Of a stretch of DNA of 64,000 nt, positions 8,446-17,607 are shown one piece after another. The stretch is from Methylobacterium goesingense (GTDB lineage Bacteria; Pseudomonadota; Alphaproteobacteria; Rhizobiales; Beijerinckiaceae). The notes under the pieces were generated by a model. That model worked only from the letters and a program-made list of their open reading frames with translations. It did not search any database and was not told the DNA's origin. The first letter of the stretch is position 1. The number at the start of each line of letters is the position of its first letter. The stretch is taken from NCBI RefSeq assembly GCF_022179225.1, contig NZ_BPQL01000025.1, forward strand, positions 1-64,000, written 5' to 3'. Both the position numbers and the translations under genes were made by a program.

Positions 8446-8937
8446 TCAGGCTCGCTCGATGCCGGCGGCGTCGAGCTTGGCCAGGGCTTCGGTGACCGTC
8501 TCGGGGCCGATGCGCAGGTCGGGGGCGATCTCGGCCAAGGGCACCAGCACGAAGACGCGCTCGCGCACGAAGCGGTGCGGAAGCACCAGGCGCGCATCCG
8601 AGATCGCAGCGCCCTCGTAGGACAACACGTCGATGTCGATCACCCGCGGCCCCCAGCGGCGCTCGCGCACCCGGCCCATGGCGGCCTCGATGGCGAGGCC
8701 GGCCTCCAGAAGTTCATGAGGGGTCAGGCTGGTCTCGATCCCGACGGCGGCGTTGAGGAACCAGTCCTGGTCGGTGTCGCCCCAGGGCGGGGTCCGGTAA
8801 TCGGACGAGCGCGCGGTGATGCGGATGCCCGGCGTGGCGGCCAACCGCGCCACCGCGTCCGCCAGGGTCGCAGCCTTGTCGCCGATGTTGCTGCCGAGAC
8901 CGAGATAGGCCGCATGCAGTCCCGCCTCCGCGCTCAT
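8446..8937 (-). CDS. folK: 2-amino-4-hydroxy-6-hydroxymethyldihydropteridine pyrophosphokinase
   Basis: FolK transfers pyrophosphate from ATP to 6-hydroxymethyl-dihydropterin in folate synthesis. The 163-residue protein has the HPPK motifs YLGLGSNIGDK near the N-terminus and RRWGPRVIDIDVLSYEG followed by LPHRFVRERVFVL. The last gene of a folP-folB-folK run, it overlaps folB by 4 bp. It makes ordinary folate, which coexists with H4MPT in methylotrophs. Confidence 0.95.
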   Translation of the reverse strand: MSAEAGLHAAYLGLGSNIGDKAATLADAVARLAATPGIRITARSSDYRTPPWGDTDQDWFLNAAVGIETSLTPHELLEAGLAIEAAMGRVRERRWGPRVIDIDVLSYEGAAISDARLVLPHRFVRERVFVLVPLAEIAPDLRIGPETVTEALAKLDAAGIERA

Positions 8938-9308
8938 CGGGCCGCCTCGCGGGCGCGTACAATCTCGATGGCGACACCGTCGATCACCGCCGGCACCGGC
9001 GCGCTCGGCTTGTCCACCCGGACCCGGATCTCGCGGATGGGCGGGTGCCGCTCGAGGATCTCGCCCGCGATGGCCTCCGCCAGGGCCTCGATCAGGGCGA
9101 AGCGCCGCTGCGTGGCGATCCGGGTCACGATCTCGGTGAGATCGGCGTAGCTCACGGTCCGGGCAACGTCGTCGGAGCGGCCGGCCGCCCGGAGATCGAG
9201 TCGAACGTCGAGGGAAACGTAGAAGCGCTGGCCCAGCCGGGCTTCCTCGGGCAGGAGGCCGTGGAAGGCGAACACGGCGATGCGGTCGACGACGATGCGG
9301 TCGCTCAT
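8934..9308 (-). CDS. folB: Dihydroneopterin aldolase
   Basis: The 124-residue protein starts IVVDRIAVFAFHGLLPEEARLGQ, the standard FolB N-terminus with the conserved His-Gly. It also has the active-site region TVSYADLTEIV and the Lys in VRVDKPSAPVP. FolB splits dihydroneopterin into hydroxymethyl-dihydropterin and glycolaldehyde. It overlaps both folP (upstream) and folK (downstream) by 4 bp, so translation is coupled. Confidence 0.94.
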   Translation of the reverse strand: MSDRIVVDRIAVFAFHGLLPEEARLGQRFYVSLDVRLDLRAAGRSDDVARTVSYADLTEIVTRIATQRRFALIEALAEAIAGEILERHPPIREIRVRVDKPSAPVPAVIDGVAIEIVRAREAAR

Positions 9309-10243
9309 GCGGGTCGTCCCATCACGGCATCGACCACCCGCAGGGCGTCGACATGCGGCCGTACGTCGTGGACGCGCACGATCCGGGCCCCGAGTGTCGC
9401 GGCGAGCACGTGGCTGCCGATGGAGCCGAAGAGGCGATCCACCGGCCGGGTCTCGGCATCGTGCAGGCGCCCGAGCAGCGATTTGCGCGAGACGCCGACG
9501 AGGACCGGAAAGCCGAGAGCCACGATCTCGGGCAGACGCCGCAGGGCTTCGAGGTGCTGTTCCCAGCTCTTGCCGAAGCCGATGCCCGGATCGAGCACGA
9601 TGTCGCCGTCGCGGAGACCGGCAGCCCGCGCGATGGCGAGGGAGCGCTCGAAGAAGCGTAGCATGTCGGCGATGATGTCGATGGCCGGATCGATGGTCTC
9701 ACGGTTGTGCATGATCATCACCGGCGCGCCATGGTCGGCGGCGACGCGGGCGATGTCGGGCTCGCGCTGTAGGCCCCAGACGTCGTTGACGATGCGGGCG
9801 CCGGCCTCCAGCGCCACCCGCGCGGTCGCGGCCTTGTAGGTGTCCACCGAGATCGGAACGGACAGGCGGGGCGCGAGGTCGCGGATCACCGGCAGGATGC
9901 GGGCCTGCTCCTCCTCGGCCGAGACCGGCACGTGGCCGGGCCGGGTGGACTCGCCGCCGATATCCACCAACGCCGCCCCCTCAGCCACCAGGGCCTCGGC
10001 CTGGTCGCGGGCGGCGTCACGATTCGTGAAGCGACCGCCATCCGAGAAGGAATCGGGCGTGACATTGAGGATGCCCATCACGAGCACGCGTCGCCCGAGA
10101 TCGGGCAGGAGCGTCGTCAGCGGGGCCGGCAGGTCTGCTGGTGGCACGGGATGCTCGGGTTCGAAGGCGGGCGCGTTCAGGGCGCGTCCCCGGCCGGGAT
10201 GCCGCTGTCTTTGAACGCAATGCCGGGTCGGAGCAACGCCCAT
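9305..10243 (-). CDS. folP: Dihydropteroate synthase
   Basis: FolP condenses hydroxymethyl-dihydropterin pyrophosphate with p-aminobenzoate. The two DHPS signatures are present: MGILNVTPDSFSDGG and DIGGESTRPGHVPVS, plus IVNDVWGLQ and GVSRKSLLGR. With the ATG at 10243 the protein has 312 residues, but the first 50 or so are poorly family-like and carry no clear ribosome-binding site, so the true start may lie further in. This bacterial FolP is distinct from the archaeal-type DHPS-like protein at 34004-35611. Confidence 0.93.
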   Translation of the reverse strand: MGVAPTRHCVQRQRHPGRGRALNAPAFEPEHPVPPADLPAPLTTLLPDLGRRVLVMGILNVTPDSFSDGGRFTNRDAARDQAEALVAEGAALVDIGGESTRPGHVPVSAEEEQARILPVIRDLAPRLSVPISVDTYKAATARVALEAGARIVNDVWGLQREPDIARVAADHGAPVMIMHNRETIDPAIDIIADMLRFFERSLAIARAAGLRDGDIVLDPGIGFGKSWEQHLEALRRLPEIVALGFPVLVGVSRKSLLGRLHDAETRPVDRLFGSIGSHVLAATLGARIVRVHDVRPHVDALRVVDAVMGRPA

Positions 10244-10269
10244 GCCGGGGCTGTACGAAACCGCGTCCT

Positions 10270-10294
10270 GCGCCGCCGCTCCCGACGGCGGCGC
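10270..10294 (-). terminator. GC-rich hairpin upstream of folP
   Basis: A 9-bp perfect stem (GCGCCGCCG with CGGCGGCGC, 7-nt loop) lies in the 72-bp gap between the 128-residue exported protein and folP. There is no U-run, so it may be a weak terminator, an attenuator or an mRNA processing site between the pqq-linked genes and fol genes. Confidence 0.35.
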
Positions 10295-10315
10295 TGCGGG
10301 GTCCGAAGAGTCCGC

Positions 10316-10702
10316 TCAGGTCCCGCCGCGATAGCAGCGGATCTCCGCCTCGGCCTGGGCCCTGCGCAGTTCGGCGACCTGGTCGTCGAAGACCTTGGTC
10401 GACTTGAACGCGGTGGTGCGCTGGCCGATGCCCTGCCGCAGGGAAAGCACGGTGCTGGCCTGGACGTACTTGTCATAGGGCAGAAGCGAAGCGAGGGCGT
10501 CGAGGGAGCAGGAGCAGCGCGACAGCGACTCGCGTGACTGGCCGTTGGCCGCCATGCAGCCGAAGATGTAGTCGGCCCGCGCCTCGGTGGGATAGTCGTT
10601 CTCGGGCTCGGCCGCGGCCGCGGCCGCCGCACCCGCCAGGAGGGCCGCCGCGCAGGCGCCGGCCGCGAGGCGCGGGAGCCGCTTAACCAGCGTTCGGATC
10701 AT
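10316..10702 (-). CDS. Small exported Cys-containing protein, unknown function
   Basis: This 128-residue protein has an Ala-rich signal peptide (to about residue 31). The mature domain is mostly helical with Cys in FGCMAANG, RCSCSLDAL and EIRCYRGG. Four Cys in a short periplasmic protein suggest disulfides, or a metal or heme role, but I recognise no CxxCH motif. It overlaps the upstream exported protein by 20 bp and lies downstream of pqqE in the same direction, so a periplasmic role in methanol oxidation or PQQ handling is plausible but inferred. Confidence 0.75.
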   Translation of the reverse strand: MIRTLVKRLPRLAAGACAAALLAGAAAAAAAEPENDYPTEARADYIFGCMAANGQSRESLSRCSCSLDALASLLPYDKYVQASTVLSLRQGIGQRTTAFKSTKVFDDQVAELRRAQAEAEIRCYRGGT

Positions 10703-11399
10703 AGGTCAGGTTCTCTTGCAGGAGTTCGCCGCCCTCGGCGTTCTTGGAGCTCGCCTCGATCGAGACGAGTTCGCCGGGCACGGCCTCGGACGTGACGAAG
10801 GTGTAGGTCAGGTTCTCGAAGCCGCGCATGCGCTCCTTCATCTTGTCGTCGATGAAGGGCTTGGTCTCGATGCGCCAGGCATCGACCTTGCGGCCTTTGT
10901 AGTCGACCTGCGTCGGCGTCACGGTGGCGTTGTCGCGCAGGCCCTTACGGATGGCATTCTTGATGTAGCGTGGATTGGCCATCAGCACGCGGGCGAGGTC
11001 GATGAGGTGATGCTCGAGGAAGAGCGTCATCACCGGGTTGCCGGGCATGTCCTCGAACGGGCCGGCCGGGAAGCGGTTGGCGCCGGAGAACATCTCCACC
11101 CGGATGTTGCGGTTGTCCGCGGCGTTGCCGGGCTCGACCCCGAGCTTGATGGTGTCGTTCAGGGGCGGCCCGAACGGGCCCTTCGAGATGCCGCTGCGAC
11201 GCAGGTAATCGTAGGTGAGCTTGGAGCCAGGCGGGACGTTCTTCATCTGCGGCTGCTCGAAGAGCAGGTCCGAGGCGTTCGGGGCCGTCGCGGTGTTGGT
11301 CTTGACGACGGCGGGCGCTTCCGAGGCCTGAGGCGCTGTCTGGGCGAGCGCGGGGGCGCTCGCGAGCAACACGAACGCGGCAAGTGTGACGGGCTTCAA
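10683..11399 (-). CDS. Exported protein co-transcribed with pqqE, unknown function
   Basis: The 238-residue protein has a clear signal peptide (cleavage after ALAQ, about residue 20). The mature part contains [26 protein letters not shown] and a C-terminal segment [18 protein letters not shown]. This alternating-strand pattern looks like a LolA/LppX-type half-barrel, although I cannot confirm it. The start ATG overlaps the pqqE stop by 4 bp, so it is part of the pqq transcript. No known PQQ biosynthesis step needs it; transport or chaperoning of PQQ or of a methanol dehydrogenase component is a reasonable guess. Confidence 0.78.
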   Translation of the reverse strand: MKPVTLAAFVLLASAPALAQTAPQASEAPAVVKTNTATAPNASDLLFEQPQMKNVPPGSKLTYDYLRRSGISKGPFGPPLNDTIKLGVEPGNAADNRNIRVEMFSGANRFPAGPFEDMPGNPVMTLFLEHHLIDLARVLMANPRYIKNAIRKGLRDNATVTPTQVDYKGRKVDAWRIETKPFIDDKMKERMRGFENLTYTFVTSEAVPGELVSIEASSKNAEGGELLQENLTYDPNAG

Positions 11400-12553
11400 A
11401 GCGGCGCTTCCTCATTCAGCGGCGTACGCACATTCGGCTGCACGTTACTGCCGATGGTCCGATAGATGTAGTCCGGTGGCGTCTCGGCCGCCTCCTCGAC
11501 GGCGAGATCGCGCACCTTGGCGTGGAGCGGCGAGAGCGAGCAGGCCGGATCGGTGGCCGCCGCGTCTCCGGCGAGCGCCAGGGCCTGGCAGCGGCAGCCG
11601 CCCCAGTCCTTCTCCCGCCGGTCGCAGGAGCGGCAGGGCTCCTTCATCCAGTCCGTGCCACGATAGGCCGTGAAGGCCGGGGAGTTTGCCCAGATGTCGG
11701 CGAGCGAATGGTCGGACACGTACCAGAATTCGAGGTTCGGTATCGTCTCGGCGGCGTGACAGGGCAGAACCTTGCCCTGCGGGGTGACGTTCATGAGCTT
11801 GCGACCCCAGCCGCCCGCGCAGGCCTTCGGGTACTTCGCATAGTAGTCGGGCACCACGAGATCGATGACCAGCTGGCCCTTCAGGCGCTCGCGGGCCGCC
11901 TCGACGATGCGGATCGATCGGTCGACCTCGGCCTTGTTGGGCATGAGGGCGGCGCGGTTCACGTAGGCCCAGCCGTAGTACTGGGTGTGGGCGACCTCCA
12001 GGCGCTTGGCGCCGAGCTTGACCGCCAGGTCGATGAAGCCCTCGACCTCGTGGATATTGCCCCGGTGGATCACCGAATTCAGCGTCAGCGGCAAGCCGAG
12101 CTGGGTCACCCGCTCGGCGAAGGCGAATTTCTGAGGCTGCGCGTTCTTCAGGCCGCCGATTTTCTCGGCATTGGCCGCGTCCACGCCCTGCACCGAGAGC
12201 TGCACGTGGTCGAGGCCCGCGTCGTAGAGCGCGTCGAGTTTTTGCAAGGCACCCCCGACGCCCGACGTGATGAGGTTGGAATACAGGCCCAGCGTCGCGC
12301 AGGTCTTCGTGATCTCGACGATGTCGTTGCGCGCCGTCGGCTCGCCGCCCGAGAGATGGACGTGGAGCACGCCGAGGGCCGCCGCCTCCGTCAGCACCCG
12401 CTGCCAGGTCGCGGTGTCGAGTTCTCCCGAACGCCGGTCGAGTTCGAGCGGGTTCGAGCAGTAGGGACAACGCAAGGGGCAGCGATGGGTGAGTTCGGCC
12501 AGCAGCCCGACGGGCGCCGGGATGACGGTGGCGTTCGGCGTGATCGCGTTCAT
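11396..12553 (-). CDS. pqqE: PqqE, radical SAM PqqA glutamyl-tyrosine cross-linking enzyme
   Basis: PqqE joins Glu and Tyr of the PqqA peptide in the first step of PQQ synthesis. The 385-residue protein has the radical-SAM cluster motif C25-PLRC29-PYC32 and the GGEPTAR motif. Its C-terminal SPASM domain has Cys pairs in [18 protein letters not shown] for auxiliary Fe-S clusters. The start ATG overlaps the pqqCD stop by 4 bp. A frame that runs further upstream is only overlap with pqqCD. Confidence 0.97.
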   Translation of the reverse strand: MNAITPNATVIPAPVGLLAELTHRCPLRCPYCSNPLELDRRSGELDTATWQRVLTEAAALGVLHVHLSGGEPTARNDIVEITKTCATLGLYSNLITSGVGGALQKLDALYDAGLDHVQLSVQGVDAANAEKIGGLKNAQPQKFAFAERVTQLGLPLTLNSVIHRGNIHEVEGFIDLAVKLGAKRLEVAHTQYYGWAYVNRAALMPNKAEVDRSIRIVEAARERLKGQLVIDLVVPDYYAKYPKACAGGWGRKLMNVTPQGKVLPCHAAETIPNLEFWYVSDHSLADIWANSPAFTAYRGTDWMKEPCRSCDRREKDWGGCRCQALALAGDAAATDPACSLSPLHAKVRDLAVEEAAETPPDYIYRTIGSNVQPNVRTPLNEEAPL

Positions 12554-13632
12554 CGCTCCAGAACCCGTTTGGTGGCCAGATCGTTCAGCATCGCGAGGAT
12601 GTCGGCTTCGATCACGGAGGCGTCCGCCGTGAACTTCTCGGCCAGCACCCCGGCGATGTCGCGCACGGAGCGCTGGCCGTCGACCAGCTCCAGGACCATG
12701 ACCGCGTTGGCGTCGAGATCGAAGGTGCGCTCGGGTGCCAGCAGGACGTGCTGGTCGCGCACGGCGTCGTGGCGCAGGCGCACGCCGCGGGGCAGGCGCG
12801 GGACGTCGTGCGCCGTGAGGGTGCCGGTGCCCGTCGCCTGGGCCACGGCCGGTTCGGGCACCAGCCCGGTGCCGGGCGTCCAGGCATCCGGCGGGATCAT
12901 CCCGGGCGCCACGTAGGCGAAGTACAGGGCGTCGAGCTGCGTCCAGAGCACGTTGCACTTGAAGGTCAGCGCATCCATGGCCTGGCGCTGCAGCGCCGGC
13001 GTGGTGGCGTGCTCCTTGACGTAGGCGATGGCGAAATCCGCGTCGCGCGGAGCCTGGGTCAGGCGCTTGTCGAAATAGGCCAGGGTGTCCTTGGTGATGA
13101 AGTCGTAGTTCGTCAGCATCCCGGCGACCCGCTCGGAGATGATGGTCGGCGAGAACATCTCGGTCAGCGAGGAGGCGATGGCCTCCAGGAGCGAGCGCTC
13201 CTTCACGAAGTGCACGTAGGCATCCACCGAGAAGCGGGTCGCCGAAAGGATACCCTGCGTCGATTCCACGTAAGTCCGGGCGAAGCCCACGCCCTCGGCG
13301 AGCTTGAGCCAGCGCTCGATGCCGCCGTCGCCGGGCGCGTCGCCGTCATGGTCGACGATGCGCTGGCGCCAGACCCGGCGCAGGGAGGCGTCGGTCATCC
13401 GGGCGAGGACGGCGGCGTCCTTCACGGGGATCATCGCCTGGTAATAATAGCGGTTGAGCGCCCAGGCCCGAACCTGATCCTTGTTCAGCTTGCCGTCGTG
13501 CAGCAGGCGGTGGAACGGATGCAGGTTGTGGTAGCGGCGCGCGCCGATGTCACGAAGGGCGGCCTCCAACTCTTCGGGCGAGAGCAGGCGCTGGGCCTCG
13601 TCGGTCTTCGGGGTCGGGAAGGGCGCGGTCAT
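12550..13632 (-). CDS. pqqCD: PqqC/D fusion: PQQ synthase with PqqA-carrier domain
   Basis: The 360-residue protein combines PqqC (about residues 1-255) and PqqD (about residues 270-360). PqqC is the cofactorless oxidase of the last PQQ step, with the motifs [16 protein letters not shown] and [13 protein letters not shown]. PqqD ([20 protein letters not shown] ... [11 protein letters not shown]) is the chaperone that presents PqqA to PqqE. This fusion is typical of Methylobacterium. The linker ([18 protein letters not shown]) is Pro-rich. It is 143 bp from pqqB, and that gap is A/T-richer and may hold its own promoter. Confidence 0.97.
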   Translation of the reverse strand: MTAPFPTPKTDEAQRLLSPEELEAALRDIGARRYHNLHPFHRLLHDGKLNKDQVRAWALNRYYYQAMIPVKDAAVLARMTDASLRRVWRQRIVDHDGDAPGDGGIERWLKLAEGVGFARTYVESTQGILSATRFSVDAYVHFVKERSLLEAIASSLTEMFSPTIISERVAGMLTNYDFITKDTLAYFDKRLTQAPRDADFAIAYVKEHATTPALQRQAMDALTFKCNVLWTQLDALYFAYVAPGMIPPDAWTPGTGLVPEPAVAQATGTGTLTAHDVPRLPRGVRLRHDAVRDQHVLLAPERTFDLDANAVMVLELVDGQRSVRDIAGVLAEKFTADASVIEADILAMLNDLATKRVLER

Positions 13633-13775
13633 GGCGTGGCTCGCGGGTCAGCGGGGAGCGGTTTTCGGAACTTTTCTTATCAATCGCGCCGCACGCCGTG
13701 AAGGCTGCGAGTGGGCGCACGCAATTTCATCGGACACAATGTATGTCGCCGGCACTAAACTGCCAGATCGACGCG

Positions 13776-14678
13776 TCACGAAAGGGACAGCGTCAATCCG
13801 TCATGGGCCACGGTCCAGCCCGCGGCCTCGATCTGCAGGCGCTCGTCCGATCCCTCCACCAGCACCGGGTTGGTGTTGTTGATGTGGACGAAGACGCGCC
13901 GGCCGATCGCCACGTCGGCGAGCGCCGCGACCGAGCCGCCCTCGCCGGTCATCGGCACGTGCCCCATGCGCCAGCCGGTCTTGGTGCCGACGCCGGCGCG
14001 GATCATGTCATCGTCGAGGAGTACGGTCCCGTCGAACAGCAGGGCGTCGACCCCGGCGATCCGGTCCTTGAGGCCGTCGGTGACGCGTGCACACCCGGGA
14101 ATGTAGGCGACGCGCCGGCCATTCGCCTCGATCATGGCGCCCACCGTCGTCTCGGTTTCGGCGCCGAGTTCCAGGGTTTCGTCCTCGAGCCAGAGCGGCA
14201 CTTTGCCGGGGACGGAGAACAGGGTCACGCGCAAACCGGGCACCGGCTCGAACGCACGGTCGAGGGCGATCGGCTCGCGGGCAACCACGCCTGCGGCCAT
14301 CACGTCGAACACCCGATTGGCGTTGACCGAGTCGAGGATGCCGCTGGTCCCGTAGAGGGTGAAGGGCTGGCCCTCGCGCAGCGTCAGCAGCCCGGCGACG
14401 TGATCGACGTCACCGTTGGTGAGCAGAACGGCGTGGATCGGCGAGTGGCGCAAGCCCGCGCGCGGGTGCATCGCCGGATTGTCGAACAGCTGCTGACGAA
14501 TATCGGGAGAGGCGTTCACCAGGAGCCAACGTTCCCCATCAGGAGAGACGGCGATGCTCGACTGGGTCCGCGGCCTGACGCGGGTCTCGTCCGTGCGGGC
14601 GAGGGAACAGATGGGGCAGCGGCAATTCCACTGGGGAAGGCCGCCGCCCGCGGCCGAACCAAGGATCAGGACATGCAT
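13776..14678 (-). CDS. pqqB: PqqB, metallo-beta-lactamase-fold oxygenase of PQQ synthesis
   Basis: The 300-residue protein starts MHVLILGSAAGGGLPQWNC, the PqqB hallmark, followed by the CRCPICSLAR cysteines of the structural Zn site. It also has the modified metal motif TNGDVDHVAGLL. PqqB is thought to hydroxylate the Glu-Tyr intermediate. It follows pqqA by 43 bp. Confidence 0.97.
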   Translation of the reverse strand: MHVLILGSAAGGGLPQWNCRCPICSLARTDETRVRPRTQSSIAVSPDGERWLLVNASPDIRQQLFDNPAMHPRAGLRHSPIHAVLLTNGDVDHVAGLLTLREGQPFTLYGTSGILDSVNANRVFDVMAAGVVAREPIALDRAFEPVPGLRVTLFSVPGKVPLWLEDETLELGAETETTVGAMIEANGRRVAYIPGCARVTDGLKDRIAGVDALLFDGTVLLDDDMIRAGVGTKTGWRMGHVPMTGEGGSVAALADVAIGRRVFVHINNTNPVLVEGSDERLQIEAAGWTVAHDGLTLSLS

Positions 14679-14721
14679 GGTGGAACCGACGCTGCCTTAG
14701 GACCCCGGGCTCGACGAAAAC

Positions 14722-14811
14722 TCAGTTGAAGGTGTCGATCTCAGCGGACTCGTAGCTGGTGACTTCCATGCCGACACAGATCTCGGAAACGACGGGGGCA
14801 GCCCAGGTCAT
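14722..14811 (-). CDS. pqqA: PqqA precursor peptide of PQQ
   Basis: This is a 29-codon peptide, shorter than most gene finders report. It begins MTWAAPVVSEICVGMEVTSY and ends with DTFN. Glu16 and Tyr20, in E-V-T-S-Y, are the residues cross-linked to become PQQ. A strong ribosome-binding site (AGGAG, complement of 14819-14823) lies 7 bases upstream. It is the first gene of the minus-strand pqq series, and high translation of this short peptide fits its role as a consumed substrate. Confidence 0.97.
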   Translation of the reverse strand: MTWAAPVVSEICVGMEVTSYESAEIDTFN

Positions 14812-14912
14812 GGTGTTTCTCCTGAAAGTTTCTTCTCAACGTCAGCAGCATCCCGATCCCACATAAGAAGATCGTAAGACACTGACGGCGCAGTGGTTTC
14901 TGTCGCCGGAGT

Positions 14913-14941
14913 GATATCGACAATTTGGCTCGGCAGTTCAA
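14913..14941 (-). promoter_or_regulatory. Candidate sigma70-type promoter of pqqA
   Basis: On the minus strand TTGAAC (complement of 14936-14941) and GATATC (14913-14918) are 17 bp apart, about 100 bp before the pqqA start. The region is A/T-richer than its surroundings and also has a TAAGA(N6)TAAGA direct repeat at 14863-14878. The promoter is judged by eye only. Confidence 0.4.
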
Positions 14942-15031
14942 GCGCTAAATTGCCGGTTCCTCCCGTATGACCCCGCGAAACGCGGGTCGGCGTTAACGCA
15001 GGGTGCCGAATCCGCCCGCTCTGACCCTGCC

Positions 15032-15736
15032 TCAGTGCCGGAAATCCTGGCCCTTGAGGTCGAGCATGAAGCCCCGTCCGCGCACCGTGACGATCACCGG
15101 ACCGCCGAGGCGGACGAAATCCGAGAGCTTGGTCCGCAGGTAACCCACGTAGACATCGACGACATTCAGCGAGAGTCCGCCCTGGCCCGCCCAGAGCTTG
15201 TCGAAGATGTCGCCCCGCGTCACCGGCTGGTTGGCGTTGTCCATCAGGAGGGCGAGGAGCTCCGCTTCGCGGGGGGTGAGGCGCGCCGTCGCATCCAGGA
15301 AGCCGACCTGACGGATGTTCAGGTCCAGCACGAGCTTGCCCGCCGTGACGATGGTGCGGGGCGCGTCCGCCGCCTTCCGGCGCAGGAGGTGTGTCTGCAG
15401 GCGGGCCAGCAATTCGTCGAAGACGAAGGGCTTCACGATGTAGTCATCGGCCCCCAGCGCCAATCCCTCGGCGCGGTCGCGGACCTCGTCGCGAGCCGAG
15501 AGGAAGAGAATCGGCCCCGGGTAGCCGCCCTCGCGTAAGGAACGGCAGACGTCGTGGCCCGAGCCGTCCGGCAGGGTGATGTCGAGCACGACGGCTTCCG
15601 GCGCATCGGCCTGGGCGGCAGCCAGGGCGTCGTCGACGCATCCGGCGACGCCGACCGAGAAGCCTTCCGCCTCCAGGCCGCGGGCGAGCATGGCGCGGAT
15701 GTCGCTGTCATCCTCGACGATCAGTACACGCGTCAT
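15032..15736 (-). CDS. mxbM: OmpR-type response regulator, probable MxbM
   Basis: The 234-residue protein has a receiver domain with Asp9/Asp10, phosphoacceptor Asp52 (VVLDITLPDG) and Lys102 (DDYIVKPF). It is followed by a winged-helix DNA-binding domain (LTPREAELLALL ... VYVGYLRTKL ... VRGRGFML). In M. extorquens the MxbDM pair controls methanol oxidation genes and, as I recall, lies next to pqq genes, which supports the name. It is not proven here. It overlaps the kinase gene by 4 bp and reads toward pqqA. Confidence 0.85.
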   Translation of the reverse strand: MTRVLIVEDDSDIRAMLARGLEAEGFSVGVAGCVDDALAAAQADAPEAVVLDITLPDGSGHDVCRSLREGGYPGPILFLSARDEVRDRAEGLALGADDYIVKPFVFDELLARLQTHLLRRKAADAPRTIVTAGKLVLDLNIRQVGFLDATARLTPREAELLALLMDNANQPVTRGDIFDKLWAGQGGLSLNVVDVYVGYLRTKLSDFVRLGGPVIVTVRGRGFMLDLKGQDFRH

Positions 15737-17385
15737 GCCACACTCTCCTTGGCGACCCCGTCCGGATCGTCCTGCCGTATCACGGGTTTCGGCGCGGCCT
15801 CGGGTGAGCCCAGCACCGGCAATTCGAGGGCGACCTGGGCGCCCCGGCCGCCGGGTCCGCTCCGCAGGCGGATCACCCCATCATGGCGCTCCACCACCCA
15901 GCGCGCCAGGGCGAGGCCGATGCCGAACCCGGCCTCGCCGGAGGGGCTCTCGCGGCGGAAGCGCTCGAACAGGTCCTCGCCCGAACCGGGGAAGCCCGGC
16001 CCGTCATCGGTGACGGTGATCTCCACCCGGTCCGCGTCCGGCCGCGCCAGGACCACGCTTACGCCGGTGAGGCCGGTTGCGTGCCGCAGGGCGTTGTCGA
16101 TCAGGCTCTCGATCATCTGCCGCAGCCATTCCCGGTCGGCGAGGAGCATCGGGTCGTCGGTGGCGGGCGCCAGACCGAGCGCCACGCGCCGGCGCGCGGC
16201 CTCCGAGGCCATGCCGTCCACGGCGTCGGCCAGGATCGGCAACGCGTTGACGGGACGCCGGTCGAGTTCGATCTGGCCGGATTCGGAGCGGGCAACGCGC
16301 AGCAGATCCTCCACCCGGCGCTGCAGGCGCAGGGCGCGCTTGCGGATGGTGGCGAAGACGGGCCCGAAATCGACGCCGGGTCCGGAATCGGCTCGCCGGC
16401 CGGCCGAGCGGGCGGCAATGTCGCACTCGCCCAGGATCACGGTGAGCGGCGTGCGCAGCTCGTGGCTGACATCGGCGAAGAAGCGTCGGCGCGAGCGGTC
16501 CACCGCCTCGAGCCGGGTGTTGGCGGCCCGCAGGTCCAGGGTCCGGGCCGCCACGGTGTCCTCCAGGGCGGCGCGGTCCGCCGCGAGCCGGCCCTCGCGG
16601 CGGGCGAGGCGGGCGGCCATGCGGTTGAAGTTCGCCACCAGCAGGCCGAGCTCGTCCCGCGTCGCGACCGAGAGGCGGGTGTCGAGCTCGCCCCGGCCGA
16701 CGGCTCCGGCGGCGCGGCGCACGGTCTCTATGCGCGCCAGCACCGGACGGGTCACCATCCGGTAGAGCAGCAGTACGACGGCGAGCGCGAAGGCCACGGC
16801 CGCCAGGGAGGCGATGCGCAAGGTGCCGGACAGGTCTCGCGCCGCGTCGGAGCCCGCGATCATCGAGCGGCGCTCGACCTCGATCAGGAAGGAGAGGGGC
16901 TGGCCCGTCATCGCACCAAAGCCGTTGAGGGCCCCACGGATCGCCGCCTTGCGCGATTCGTCGTCGGACTGGCGCAGCACCTGCGAGACCTGCCGGTCGA
17001 GCACCGCGCGGGCGGAGCGCAGCTGCGCGAGGGGCCGGGTGCGGGCGGCGTACTGCGTCCGGTCGAGGGGATCGTTGCTGACCGCGATGGAACGCCCCAG
17101 AGCCTCGTCCACCGCCCCCAGGGCGCGGTCGACGTTGGCGCGCGCCACAGCGAGCCCCTCAGGCTGCGCGTCCGGGTTGCTCACCGCCTCCAGGGCGGCG
17201 AGGCCGTACTGCGTCATACGCCCGGACAGTTCGACCAGGAGTTCGAGGCGCCCCTGCGCGGCCAGCGTCCGGTCGATGGTGCGCTCGGCGGCGCCGATCG
17301 AGGCGAGCACCCCCAACGCCGCCAGGATGACGAGCAGAGCGGTGCCACCGAGGAGCAGCGCGAACCGGACCTTCAGCGAGCGCAT
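15733..17385 (-). CDS. mxbD: Sensor histidine kinase, probable MxbD
   Basis: The 550-residue membrane kinase has a TM helix near residues 9-28, a periplasmic region of about 150 residues and a second TM near 190-210. HAMP (RPVLARIETVRRA), a coiled-coil, the H-box FFADVSHELRTPLT (His308) and an HATPase domain with DNALRHA, DDGPGF and GIGLALARWV follow. The naming as mxbD depends on the position next to pqq and on the partner regulator. The signal it senses is not evident from the sequence. Confidence 0.85.
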   Translation of the reverse strand: MRSLKVRFALLLGGTALLVILAALGVLASIGAAERTIDRTLAAQGRLELLVELSGRMTQYGLAALEAVSNPDAQPEGLAVARANVDRALGAVDEALGRSIAVSNDPLDRTQYAARTRPLAQLRSARAVLDRQVSQVLRQSDDESRKAAIRGALNGFGAMTGQPLSFLIEVERRSMIAGSDAARDLSGTLRIASLAAVAFALAVVLLLYRMVTRPVLARIETVRRAAGAVGRGELDTRLSVATRDELGLLVANFNRMAARLARREGRLAADRAALEDTVAARTLDLRAANTRLEAVDRSRRRFFADVSHELRTPLTVILGECDIAARSAGRRADSGPGVDFGPVFATIRKRALRLQRRVEDLLRVARSESGQIELDRRPVNALPILADAVDGMASEAARRRVALGLAPATDDPMLLADREWLRQMIESLIDNALRHATGLTGVSVVLARPDADRVEITVTDDGPGFPGSGEDLFERFRRESPSGEAGFGIGLALARWVVERHDGVIRLRSGPGGRGAQVALELPVLGSPEAAPKPVIRQDDPDGVAKESVA

Positions 17386-17471
17386 GGTTGTGCCGGTTGA
17401 TCCCGAGGTGACGCGCAGGCCTTCGCCGGGACTGCATCACGGACCGGGCCTGCCTGAATCTCTTCCCGACT

Positions 17472-17515
17472 CTGCCCGCGCTACGGTGATCCTGCCGTCA
17501 CCGTAGCGCGGGCAG
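17472..17515. terminator. 18-bp perfect inverted repeat
   Basis: Two perfect 18-nt arms (17472-17489 and 17498-17515, starting CTGCCCGCG) flank an 8-nt loop. It lies between the 5' end of the sensor kinase and the 3' end of the small gene at 17608-17814, where it can terminate the latter. There is no U-tract, so Rho-dependent or protein-binding roles are possible. Confidence 0.5.
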
Positions 17516-17607
17516 GATCAGTAGGCGGGACGCAACCTGCCTTGCAAGAGAGGTCGAAGAAAAGAGACGTCGCGAGAAGCAGTGCCGGTGCGACGAGCCC
17601 ATCGGTC

